This document shows, piece after piece, positions 1 through 6,215 of a DNA stretch of 64,000 bases. The stretch's first letter is position 1. Every line of letters starts with the position of its first letter. This DNA comes from Neptunomonas marina (lineage in GTDB: Bacteria; Pseudomonadota; Gammaproteobacteria; Pseudomonadales; Balneatricaceae). Both the position numbers and the translations under genes were made by a program. The notes under the pieces are model-generated. The model was given only the letters and a program-made list of their open reading frames with translations, made no database searches and had not been told where the DNA came from. Location of the stretch: positions 1 to 64,000 of the forward strand of contig NZ_SACQ01000004.1 in NCBI RefSeq assembly GCF_004005935.1. Direction: 5' to 3'.

Positions 1-168
1 AGGGTATGGACGCCGACCCTTGCCCGCTTTTGGGTAGAACGGTTCAATTTGAGCTTCAAGTTGCTGCCATGGGATCAGTTCATTCATCCGACCAAGGAAA
101 AGCTCTTTGCGGGTTTTACGGCGTTTGCTGGTAAACTCGCTATCAGAGAAAGACAGTTGCTGGCTCAT
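1..168 (-). CDS. IS5 family transposase, N-terminal 56 residues (partial)
   Basis: The reading frame starts with ATG at 168 and stays open to the window edge, giving 56 codons. It encodes [12 protein letters not shown] near the start and [13 protein letters not shown] at the visible end, both matching the N-terminal domain of IS5 transposases as I know them. The DDE catalytic domain is beyond the edge, so activity cannot be judged. The gene reads away from the small-protein cluster to its right, so it would not directly drive that cluster. Confidence 0.85.
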   Translation of the reverse strand, partial: MSQQLSFSDSEFTSKRRKTRKELFLGRMNELIPWQQLEAQIEPFYPKAGKGRRPYP

Positions 169-235
169 GAGATGATGGCTTCCAATGGGAATGAGGGGGT
201 TATTGTCTCATGCTAGGGACTTAATCGCATGTTCC
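1..235 (-). mobile_element. IS5-group insertion sequence, one end (partial)
   Basis: The left edge of the window cuts through an insertion sequence of the IS5 group. Its outer end reads GGAACATGCGATTAAG on the minus strand starting at 235, close to the terminal inverted repeat I recall for IS5. It is followed inward by a transposase start at 168. The next four bases outside (236-239) are TTAA, which fits the 4-bp YTAR-type target that IS5 elements duplicate. The same sequence without an insertion exists at 3327-3330, where TTAAGCGACTTGC continues from different upstream DNA, so the insertion point is fixed to the base. The other end lies outside the window. Confidence 0.85.
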
Positions 236-318
236 TTAAGCGACTTGCTCAAATCACGTGTCGATCTCCCGTTCGTGCGTGATTCGTTACCGTGCTAGTT
301 GATTACAGCACTAATCGA

Positions 319-615
319 TTACAACAATGCTTCGTTAGAGTTGCTTGGCACTTCCAAACCAAACGATGCCACGCTGCTATCGGCGTTGTAGGTTGGCGCG
401 CTGTCCACTTGAGCAGATAGGTGACCTTCTGTTGACGCACCCAGTTGTGTCAGTGGGCTGACTGCCGCTTCAAAACCTTGCTCTGTTGCGACGGTGTGTG
501 TCGCTAGGTTGCTCTCAACCGAGTTAGCACCAAATTGGCTGAGGTCATTCACCGCAAACGCTGACGTTGCGAAAAGAGCGGATGTGATGATGGCTGTGTT
601 AAGTAGTGTTTTCAT
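319..615 (-). CDS. Small secreted protein of unknown family, paralogue A1
   Basis: I do not recognise this 98-residue protein. It has a signal peptide: MKT, a hydrophobic stretch, then AFA with predicted cleavage before VNDLSQF. The mature part is about 77 residues, acidic and rich in Ser, Ala, Asn and Leu, with no Cys, no membrane segment and no lipobox. It aligns with the B proteins (962-1255, 4052-4345) over the whole length: NDLSQF after the cleavage site, S-V-x-(S/A)-N-L-A, P-L-(T/S)-(Q/E)-L-G, VAS(F/Y)GL(E/D)VP and an E-A-L end. The almost identical copy A2 is at 3410-3706. It probably acts in the periplasm or outside the cell. The next gene upstream on this strand is B1, which has its own terminator, so A1 is a single-gene unit. 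Confidence 0.8.
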   Translation of the reverse strand: MKTLLNTAIITSALFATSAFAVNDLSQFGANSVESNLATHTVATEQGFEAAVSPLTQLGASTEGHLSAQVDSAPTYNADSSVASFGLEVPSNSNEALL

Positions 616-690
616 GATCGTTTACCTTTTTTGATTCTGTCGGTGGCTCACCTGGTGGGTGGCCTTCATAGCTTGTTTCGATGAGTTAAA

Positions 691-731
691 TGTATATGAC
701 GAATCTGAAACGAAACTGAAAAAACCTGAAA
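691..731 (-). promoter_or_regulatory. Promoter of A1 with three TTTCAG repeats
   Basis: On the minus strand TTTCAG occurs three times, on forward bases 726-731, 716-721 and 705-710 (spacing 10 and 11 bp). A -10-like TATACA follows at 696-691. Repeats on one face of the helix ending at the -35 position are typical of a response-regulator or similar activator of OmpR/PhoB type. The regulator itself is not identified. Confidence 0.6.
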
Positions 732-877
732 ACTTTTATTTATTTTTCGCTAAAAACACGTAGCAAAAACTGATTAAACCTCTTGTTAAAACCTTTTAAA
801 CCTAAGGTTATAAACAGAGAAAAACCGTAGCCCCCTTATCTTTTTATCACCGTAAAAAAATCGTAAATAGCAGACAT

Positions 878-900
878 AAAAAAAGGGAGCCGAAGCTCCC
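878..900 (-). terminator. Intrinsic terminator of B1
   Basis: Read on the minus strand: GGGAGC, a TTCG tetraloop, GCTCCC, then seven T. It lies 62 bases past the B1 stop codon and separates B1 from A1. The same element follows B2. Confidence 0.85.
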
Positions 901-961
901 AACGTGTGTACTGTAAACCTGAGAATAGAGGGGGTGGAACAGTGATGAAAAAAGCGGAGTA

Positions 962-1255
962 TTACAATGCTGCTTCGCTGGATACGCTCGGTACATCCAA
1001 GCCGTAAGAGGCAACCAATACCGCACCCTGTGCATTCGCATCAGCAACGCGTGTCTCAGATGCTAGATGCGCTTCTTTAGAATTACCTAGTTCAGACAAG
1101 GGGTTAGCGGTGTTAAATCCGGTTGCTGTGCTGCTGTGGCCCACGGCTAGGTTTGCTTGCACTGAGTGATCAGAGAACTGGCTGAGGTCGTTAGCAGCGA
1201 AGGCAGAAGAGCTAGCCAGTACGGCGAAAAGTGTAGAAGCGATAACTGTTTTCAT
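962..1255 (-). CDS. Small secreted protein of unknown family, paralogue B1
   Basis: This 97-residue protein belongs to the same unrecognised family as A1. It has a signal peptide with AFA before the predicted cleavage, then ANDLSQFSDHSVQANLA. The mature part is about 77 residues, acidic, without Cys and without further hydrophobic segments. It differs from A1 at many positions but keeps NDLSQF, the NLA element, PLSELG, SYGLDVP and the terminal EAAL. It differs from B2 by only two residues. The gene has its own promoter with TTTCAG repeats (1328-1360) and its own terminator (878-900). Small size, export signal, multiple copies and strong private promoters suggest an abundant, condition-induced periplasmic or extracellular protein, which is inference. 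Confidence 0.8.
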   Translation of the reverse strand: MKTVIASTLFAVLASSSAFAANDLSQFSDHSVQANLAVGHSSTATGFNTANPLSELGNSKEAHLASETRVADANAQGAVLVASYGLDVPSVSSEAAL

Positions 1256-1327
1256 GGTGATGATCCTTTTAATCGGTTGTTGGCGGTGATGCGTGATCAG
1301 CGCCTTGAATGTCGTTTTGATGGGTGT

Positions 1328-1360
1328 AGATTAAAAGATCAATCTGAAATGAAACTGAAA
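1328..1360 (-). promoter_or_regulatory. Promoter of B1 with two TTTCAG repeats
   Basis: On the minus strand TTTCAG occupies forward bases 1355-1360 and 1344-1349 (11-bp spacing), followed by the -10-like TAATCT on 1333-1328. The arrangement matches the A1, A2 and B2 promoters although the flanking sequence differs between A and B types. Confidence 0.55.
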
Positions 1361-1591
1361 AGATAAAATAAATTTAAAAATAATCGCCAGTCTATTTAGT
1401 GAATTATTCTTTAATTTACCTAAGCCTTGCTGTTAAAAATAGAAACCCTCAAAAAAATCACGCAAAAAGACTCTGCAAAGAAAAGTCCCCCCTTGCCTCC
1501 CCTAGATAAGAAAGGTCTACCTTAAATTGCACAACGGCCATTCTCAGCTAACCTCAAAAGGATGCTTTTGATCAAAACAAGGAGCAAGCTC

Positions 1592-2014
1592 ATGTATCTA
1601 GTTCGCCTCATTTACACTAGCCGTGTAACACGCGAGAACGACGCTTTCGGACCCGAAGAGATTAGCAGCATACTCGAAACCTCAAAACGGAATAATCAAA
1701 AGCACCATATTACCGGCCTGCTTTGCTTTAACCGTAAGTACTTTCTGCAATCTATAGAGGGCTCACGCCACGAGGTGAATAAAGCTTACGAGCGCATCAT
1801 GCGCGATAGCCGACACCACGATGCCGTCATTCTCGGCTATGAAGAGATCAGTGAAAGAGCCTTTAGCAATTGGCACATGGGCTTTATTCCCGAGTCCTCG
1901 GTAACGAAAGAGTTGATCACCCAGTTTGGCCTGACCGACGAGTTTGAGCCCTATAAAATGAACGCCGAAAGCGCATTAGGTATGCTAAAAGCACTGAAAA
2001 GCCTGATTGAATAA
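1592..2014 (+). CDS. BLUF-domain blue-light (FAD) sensor protein
   Basis: A 140-residue single-domain BLUF protein. From the ATG at 1592 (AAGGAGC six bases upstream) it begins MYLVRLIYTS, so the flavin-contacting Tyr is residue 8. The Asn of the RNN motif is residue 35, the Gln of FLQSIEG is residue 53 and the Trp of NWHMGF is about residue 94. These are the residues that carry the photocycle in Slr1694/AppA-type proteins. ITGLL and the FLQSIEG strand are intact. There is no attached output domain, so it should signal by protein-protein contact, as short BLUF proteins do. An earlier ATG at 1562 is in frame but lacks a ribosome site. Neighbours are a Bfd-like protein and an AraC regulator on the same strand, and repeat copies flank the set. 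Confidence 0.93.
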   Translation: MYLVRLIYTSRVTRENDAFGPEEISSILETSKRNNQKHHITGLLCFNRKYFLQSIEGSRHEVNKAYERIMRDSRHHDAVILGYEEISERAFSNWHMGFIPESSVTKELITQFGLTDEFEPYKMNAESALGMLKALKSLIE

Positions 2015-2152
2015 CAAGCACCGGCAGGTGGCCGCAGCATCAGCGGCCCCTGAGTAACAACTGAAACCTCCTCAAGTTTAGATGCAAATATGTCACTGTT
2101 CCCCGCGGCTATCAGCTTCTAGTATCTACCCTCAAAGACTCTGGAGCCCAAT

Positions 2153-2341
2153 ATGAACGAAGACAGAAAACTCGCTGACGCCACCCTAGTCTGCACCTGC
2201 AATGATCTCTATATCTGCGATATCGTTGAAGCGATAGATACCGGAGAGGTTGATTACCGGGAGATCTTAGCCCTGCATGGCCTGCAGCCACGCTGTGGCG
2301 AATGCCGCCCGCATGTTGAAGCACTCGTAAGCGAGCATTGA
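2153..2341 (+). CDS. Bfd-like [2Fe-2S] small protein
   Basis: A 62-residue protein with the BFD-type cluster-binding pattern: VCTCND at residues 13-18 and CGEC at about 48-51, giving four Cys in C-x-C...C-x-x-C. In bacterioferritin-associated ferredoxin this domain binds a [2Fe-2S] cluster and reduces the ferritin core to release iron. Free-standing relatives occur in other redox settings. No bacterioferritin gene is in the window, so the partner is unknown. CTGGAG precedes the ATG by about six bases. It is followed after 75 bases by the AraC regulator. Confidence 0.85.
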   Translation: MNEDRKLADATLVCTCNDLYICDIVEAIDTGEVDYREILALHGLQPRCGECRPHVEALVSEH

Positions 2342-2416
2342 ACTACCGCCGCCTCCGCTAAAAGCGCAAACATTATCAAGCGCTGCTCGCCTACTATGGT
2401 GTCGAAAGGAGACGTT

Positions 2417-3289
2417 ATGAAGCCATCAACAAGCCATCAGTATCGCCAACGCTTACATAAAGTGCTGGACTATATCTACGCTCATCAGCAAGCGCCGTTA
2501 GATGTAAACACGCTAGCAGATGTCGCAGCGATGTCACCCTACCACTTCCACCGTATCTATCGGCAGATGAGCGGGGAAAACATCAATGCGACGATTCGCA
2601 GAGTACGCCTCCAATATGCCGCAGCGGAACTGATTCGTACCGAAAAACCTCTGCCCAAGATTGCTAACCAAGCGTGCTACACCAGCCTCGAAGCCTTTAG
2701 CCGCGCCTTTAGTAAACAATACGGTATTGCCCCCAGCGTGTACCGAGAAGGTAAGCAACGAGCAGCCGACGATATCAAATCCCTGCGTACAGAACTGCCA
2801 CCAATAAAGGATGTTAGTCATATGTTTGAGGTTGAAATTAGCCAATTCCCAGGCTTAGAACTCATAGGCTATGAGCACAAAGGGGACTACATGGGTATCG
2901 GGCAATCTTTTGAAAAGCTCTTTATTTATGCCGGTAGCAAAGGACTTTTGAATCAATCTACCCGCTCTTTTGGTATTTACTATCACGACCCGGGCTCTGT
3001 TGAGAGCGATGAGTTGCGCTCCCACGCCTGTATCACCAGTAACAGCCCAACCGATACAGATAACGATGCGCCAACGCCGCTTACCTTACCGGCAGGCACC
3101 TGTGTGAATTTACTATTTAAAGGATCATATGCGGAGCTTGAAAAGCCTTATGCTTGGCTATTTGGGAACTGGTTTCCCCAAAGTGGTTATGAGCCAGGGG
3201 ACTTTCCCTGCTTTGAAGAGTATTTGAACGATCCGAAAACTACGCCACCAGATGAACTGCTCACCCGCATCTACTGTTTGCTACGCTAA
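2417..3289 (+). CDS. AraC-family regulator with GyrI-like effector-binding domain
   Basis: The first ~110 residues form two AraC/XylS helix-turn-helix motifs (VNTLADVAAMSPYHFHRIYR and the region up to YGIAPSVYR). Residues ~125-290 form a GyrI/SbmC-like domain (VEISQFPGLELIGYEHKGDYMGI, then AGTCVNLLFKGSY). This is the architecture of the Rob-like group, in which the C-terminal domain binds small hydrophobic ligands. I chose the ATG at 2417, giving 290 residues, because AAAGGAG lies five bases before it; the in-frame ATG at 2396 has no such site. Ligand and targets are unknown. A strong hairpin follows the stop codon. Confidence 0.88.
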   Translation: MKPSTSHQYRQRLHKVLDYIYAHQQAPLDVNTLADVAAMSPYHFHRIYRQMSGENINATIRRVRLQYAAAELIRTEKPLPKIANQACYTSLEAFSRAFSKQYGIAPSVYREGKQRAADDIKSLRTELPPIKDVSHMFEVEISQFPGLELIGYEHKGDYMGIGQSFEKLFIYAGSKGLLNQSTRSFGIYYHDPGSVESDELRSHACITSNSPTDTDNDAPTPLTLPAGTCVNLLFKGSYAELEKPYAWLFGNWFPQSGYEPGDFPCFEEYLNDPKTTPPDELLTRIYCLLR

Positions 3290-3295
3290 ACAAAC

Positions 3296-3321
3296 GCAAA
3301 AAAGGAGGCCAAGGCCTCCTT
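3296..3321. terminator. Bidirectional terminator between araC-like gene and A2
   Basis: Inverted repeat AAGGAGGCC/GGCCTCCTT with a two-base centre at 3302-3321. On the minus strand a six-T run follows, serving A2. On the plus strand the tail is T-rich but interrupted, serving the AraC gene. Confidence 0.75.
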
Positions 3322-3409
3322 CTGCTTTAAGCGACTTGCTCAAATCACGTGTCGATCTCCCGTTCGTGCGTGATTCGTTACCGTGCTAGTTGATTACAGC
3401 ACTAATCGA

Positions 3410-3706
3410 TTACAACAGCGCTTCGTTAGAGTTGGCCGGTACTTCCAAACCAAACGATGCCACGCTGCTATCAGCGCTGTACGTTGGCGCGCTATCCACT
3501 TGAGCAGATAGGTGACCTTCTGTTGACGCACCCAGTTGTGTCAGTGGGCTGACTGCCGCTTCAAAACCTTGCTCTGTTGCGACGGTGTGTGCCGCTAGGT
3601 TGCTCTCAACGGAGTTTGCACCAAACTGGCTGAGGTCATTCACAGCAAACGCTGACGTTGCGAAAAGAGCGGATGTGATGATGGCTGTGTTAAGTAGTGT
3701 TTTCAT
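3410..3706 (-). CDS. Small secreted protein of unknown family, paralogue A2
   Basis: 98 residues, differing from A1 at three positions: Thr to Ala after SNLA, Asn to Ser in the TYxADSS segment, and Ser to Ala in EVPxNSNEALL. The signal peptide (MKTLLNTAIITSALFATSAFA) is identical in both. Unlike A1 it keeps its downstream hairpin at 3302-3321. Function unknown. Confidence 0.8.
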   Translation of the reverse strand: MKTLLNTAIITSALFATSAFAVNDLSQFGANSVESNLAAHTVATEQGFEAAVSPLTQLGASTEGHLSAQVDSAPTYSADSSVASFGLEVPANSNEALL

Positions 3707-3781
3707 GATCGTTTACCTTTTTTGATTCTGTCGGTGGCTCACCTTGTTGGTGGCCTTCATAGCTTGTTTCGATGGGTTAAA

Positions 3782-3812
3782 TGTATATAACGAATCTGAA
3801 ACGAAACTGAAA
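3782..3812 (-). promoter_or_regulatory. Promoter of A2 with two intact TTTCAG repeats
   Basis: TTTCAG on forward bases 3807-3812 and 3796-3801 (11-bp spacing), then TATACA on 3787-3782. The third, distal repeat seen at A1 is changed to TTTCGG here, so the two proximal repeats appear to be the conserved core. Confidence 0.55.
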
Positions 3813-3967
3813 AAACCCGAAAAGTTTTATTTATTTTTAGCTAAAAACACGTAGAAAAAACCGATTAAACCTCTCGTTAAAACCTTTTAAACCCCAGGTT
3901 ATAAACAGAGAAAAACCATAGATATATTATGTTTTTATCACTGCAAAAAATCGCAAATAGCAGCCAT

Positions 3968-3990
3968 AAAAAAAGGGAGCCGAAGCTCCC
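3968..3990 (-). terminator. Intrinsic terminator of B2
   Basis: GGGAGC-TTCG-GCTCCC followed by seven T on the minus strand, identical to the B1 terminator. Confidence 0.85.
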
Positions 3991-4051
3991 AACGTGTGTA
4001 CTGTAAACCTGAGGATAGAGGGGATGGAACAGTGATGAAAAAAGCGGGGTA

Positions 4052-4345
4052 TTACAGTGTCGCTTCGCTGGATACGCTCGGTACATCAAGGCCGTAAGAG
4101 GCAACCAGTACCGCACCGTGTGCATTCGCATCGGCAACGCGTGTCTCAGATGCTAGATGCGCTTCTTTAGAATTACCTAGCTCAGACAATGGGTTAGCGG
4201 TGTTAAAGCCGGTTGCCGTGCTGCTGTGGCCCACGGCTAGGTTAGCTTGCACTGAGTGATCAGAGAACTGGCTGAGGTCGTTCGCAGCGAAGGCAGAAGA
4301 GCTAGCAAGTACGGCGAAAAGTGTAGAAGCGATAACTGTTTTCAT
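4052..4345 (-). CDS. Small secreted protein of unknown family, paralogue B2
   Basis: 97 residues, differing from B1 only at Gln to His in DANxGAVL and Ala to Thr in the final SSEAxL. The signal peptide ends AFA before ANDLSQF. Gene layout, promoter and terminator are the same as for B1. Confidence 0.8.
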   Translation of the reverse strand: MKTVIASTLFAVLASSSAFAANDLSQFSDHSVQANLAVGHSSTATGFNTANPLSELGNSKEAHLASETRVADANAHGAVLVASYGLDVPSVSSEATL

Positions 4346-4417
4346 GATGATGATCCTTTTAATCTGTTGTCGGCGGTGATGCGTGATCAGCGCCTTGAAT
4401 GTCGTTTTGATGGGTGT

Positions 4418-4450
4418 AGATTAAAAGATCAATCTGAAACGAAACTGAAA
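4418..4450 (-). promoter_or_regulatory. Promoter of B2 with two TTTCAG repeats
   Basis: TTTCAG on forward bases 4445-4450 and 4434-4439 (11-bp spacing) and the -10-like TAATCT on 4423-4418, as at B1. Confidence 0.55.
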
Positions 4451-4535
4451 AGTAAAAATAAAATCCAAAAAGATGAGTAATAACCTTATTCAATAAAATC
4501 GGTACATATTGATCACCCATTTGAAATAGAGAAAC

Positions 4536-4568
4536 CGATAGCATAAAAGATGACCGTCCATGCTATCG
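4536..4568. terminator. Stem-loop downstream of hmp
   Basis: CGATAGCAT (4536-4544) pairs with ATGCTATCG (4560-4568), with a 15-base loop, 38 bases past the hmp stop. There is no clean T-run, so it may stabilise the mRNA end or terminate weakly. Confidence 0.35.
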
Positions 4569-4605
4569 ATATTATCTCAGATAGTTTTACCTAAACACTT
4601 TTACG

Positions 4606-5811
4606 TTACTGGCTAACCGCCATATCAACAGCGTCAGCATGCAACTCTTGCAACGGGCCAAAAAATTCGTAATGAACCTGCGTTTCAGGAATTTTCAGTT
4701 CTCTCACAAAGCCACTTACCGCCTGCATGAATGGCTTAGGGCCAAGAAAATAGAGCTCCACATCGCGATTCTCTGGTAACCATTGCGCCAATAGCTCCGC
4801 GCTCAGGTAGCCTTTGGCATCGGGGGTGTCACCGCTCAGTGCTTGATCATAAATAGTAAACGATTTCAGGTTGTCATAACGCGTGCTCAGTTCTGCCACA
4901 TGGTCCCTAAAGGCGTGTACTTGGCTATTGAGTGCAGCGTGAATAAATATAATCTCCCGACCACTGGTAACACAGGCATTCAGCATACTCATCGTCGGCG
5001 TAATCCCAACGCCACCACTTAAGAGTACCAACGGGCGTTGGCTATCGTCGAGCACGAAATCACCACATGGCGCTGTTACGGCAATTTCATCCCCTACAAC
5101 AAAGTGTTCATGTAAGTAATTCGAGACAACTCCATCAGGCTCACGCTTCACACTAATCCGGATGCCATGCTTGTCAGGCGCGTCAGACAAACTGTAATTG
5201 CGGCGTATCTCTTCACCATGAATGTGCAACACTACACCCACATACTGACCCGGCAAGAAGCTGACCAGTGGATCACCATCGACTGGGTGTAAATAGTAGG
5301 ATGTGATCAGTGTGCTCTCTTCTACTCTATCGACTAAGCGAAACGCTCGCTCACCGCGCCAACCACCCAAGCGCTGCTGATTCTGCTCATAAATTGTCTC
5401 TTCAACGCCGATCAAAATAGCGGCTAACTGCTCATATGCGGCTCCCCACGCAGACAGTACCTCCTCGGTTGCAGCATCACCCAACACGTCGGAGATCGCA
5501 GCGAGCAAACACTCCCCAACAATGGGGTAATGCTCCGGTAAAATGCCCAAAGAGCAATGTTTATGGGCGATAAGGCTAACCGCGTCTCCTAATGCTTCTA
5601 GGCGCTCAATATTTCCGGCATAAGCGATAACCGCATTGGCTAAAGCTTCACGCTGTGTTCCTTGTATTTGGTTGGTGTGGTTAAAGTACCTCTTTACTTC
5701 TGGATAACGAGCAAACATCAACGGATAGAAACAGTTAGTAATATCCCGCGCATGTGCCTTAACAGCGGGCACAGTGGCATTAATGATGGCAATCTGATCT
5801 TGATTCAGCAT
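4606..5811 (-). CDS. hmp: Flavohaemoprotein, nitric oxide dioxygenase
   Basis: 401 residues, the usual Hmp length. It converts NO and O2 to nitrate in the cytoplasm using NAD(P)H. The globin domain (1-~140) has the distal Tyr in FYPLMF (about residue 29), Gln in GTQREAL and the proximal His in AHKHCSLGI (about 85). The FAD-binding barrel follows with RRNYSLSDAP, and the NAD-binding domain has GGVGITPTMSML. The C-terminal FFGP element is present. The gene is divergent from norR, 404 bases away, which fits NO-responsive control by NorR. I did not find a convincing sigma-54 -24/-12 element upstream. Confidence 0.96.
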   Translation of the reverse strand: MLNQDQIAIINATVPAVKAHARDITNCFYPLMFARYPEVKRYFNHTNQIQGTQREALANAVIAYAGNIERLEALGDAVSLIAHKHCSLGILPEHYPIVGECLLAAISDVLGDAATEEVLSAWGAAYEQLAAILIGVEETIYEQNQQRLGGWRGERAFRLVDRVEESTLITSYYLHPVDGDPLVSFLPGQYVGVVLHIHGEEIRRNYSLSDAPDKHGIRISVKREPDGVVSNYLHEHFVVGDEIAVTAPCGDFVLDDSQRPLVLLSGGVGITPTMSMLNACVTSGREIIFIHAALNSQVHAFRDHVAELSTRYDNLKSFTIYDQALSGDTPDAKGYLSAELLAQWLPENRDVELYFLGPKPFMQAVSGFVRELKIPETQVHYEFFGPLQELHADAVDMAVSQ

Positions 5812-6215
5812 AAGAACTCCATAGATAACACCCCGTGGGACGTCTTAGTGGCATACCCCACACAGTGGTAAAAAATTTAGGCAATACTTATCGCACCAAC
5901 CGGGTTGGCGGCGGCAAATGTTCAAGGCGAGCACTGCACCGCCCTATGACATTGCTTCCCTTCATCACATCAGCAGCTACCCATATCGAGCTGACATAGA
6001 GCACCACCAAAGCAGTGCTAATACCACGTGCAATACGCAATATATCGATGCCCTTAACGTAGATGTGAAGATGTTGTACCGTGCGATCAACACACCTAAT
6101 ACAAAGTACATGCCAATTTTTATCTTATTGATTTTAAATGAGATAAATAAAAAGCGGTCTTTATGACACGCATCAAAAGTTGTCAAAAAAACAACATCGA
6201 TGTACTTTTGACAGC
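5812..6215. promoter_or_regulatory. hmp-norR intergenic region with TGACA/TGTCA inverted repeats
   Basis: This 404-base divergent spacer should hold the hmp and norR promoters. Near the norR end there are TGACA (6164-6168), TGTCAAAA (6181-6188) and TTTTGACA (6206-6213). The last two form an 8-bp inverted repeat with a 17-base spacer that ends two bases before the norR ATG. NorR enhancer sites in relatives contain GT-N7-AC cores flanked by TGTCA/TGACA-like bases, so these are candidate operators. The position at the norR start would suit autorepression. The middle of the spacer is AT-rich and shows no gene. Confidence 0.45.

Larger units (their letters stand above)
236..1365. repeat. Direct repeat copy 1 (~1.13 kb) carrying secreted-protein genes A1 and B1
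   Basis: This block is nearly identical to 3327-4452, with an offset of 3091 bases that becomes 3090 after one indel. It includes both coding regions, the B-gene terminator and both promoters. The encoded A proteins differ at only three residues and the B proteins at two, so the duplication is recent or kept homogeneous by gene conversion. The left boundary of this copy coincides with the IS5 insertion site. As a result the hairpin that lies outside the left edge of copy 2 has no counterpart here. Confidence 0.9.
3327..4452. repeat. Direct repeat copy 2 (~1.13 kb) carrying secreted-protein genes A2 and B2
   Basis: This is the second copy of the block at 236-1365, in the same orientation, about 1.96 kb away. 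It shows the undisturbed left junction (TTAA at 3327-3330) where copy 1 has the IS5 insertion. Homologous recombination between the copies would delete the BLUF-Bfd-AraC segment together with one A-B pair. Confidence 0.9.

Noticed and set aside
847-1047. Reading frame of 66 codons on the minus strand across B1 (and the matching 3877-4137 frame)
   Set aside because: It overlaps the real B genes and their terminators, runs through the hairpin, and its sequence (many Arg, Tyr, Leu clusters) looks like an out-of-frame shadow of the duplicated DNA.
5860-5960. Sigma-54 promoter before hmp
   Set aside because: Candidates with GG and GC have wrong spacing (for example N13 instead of N10), so I do not call one.
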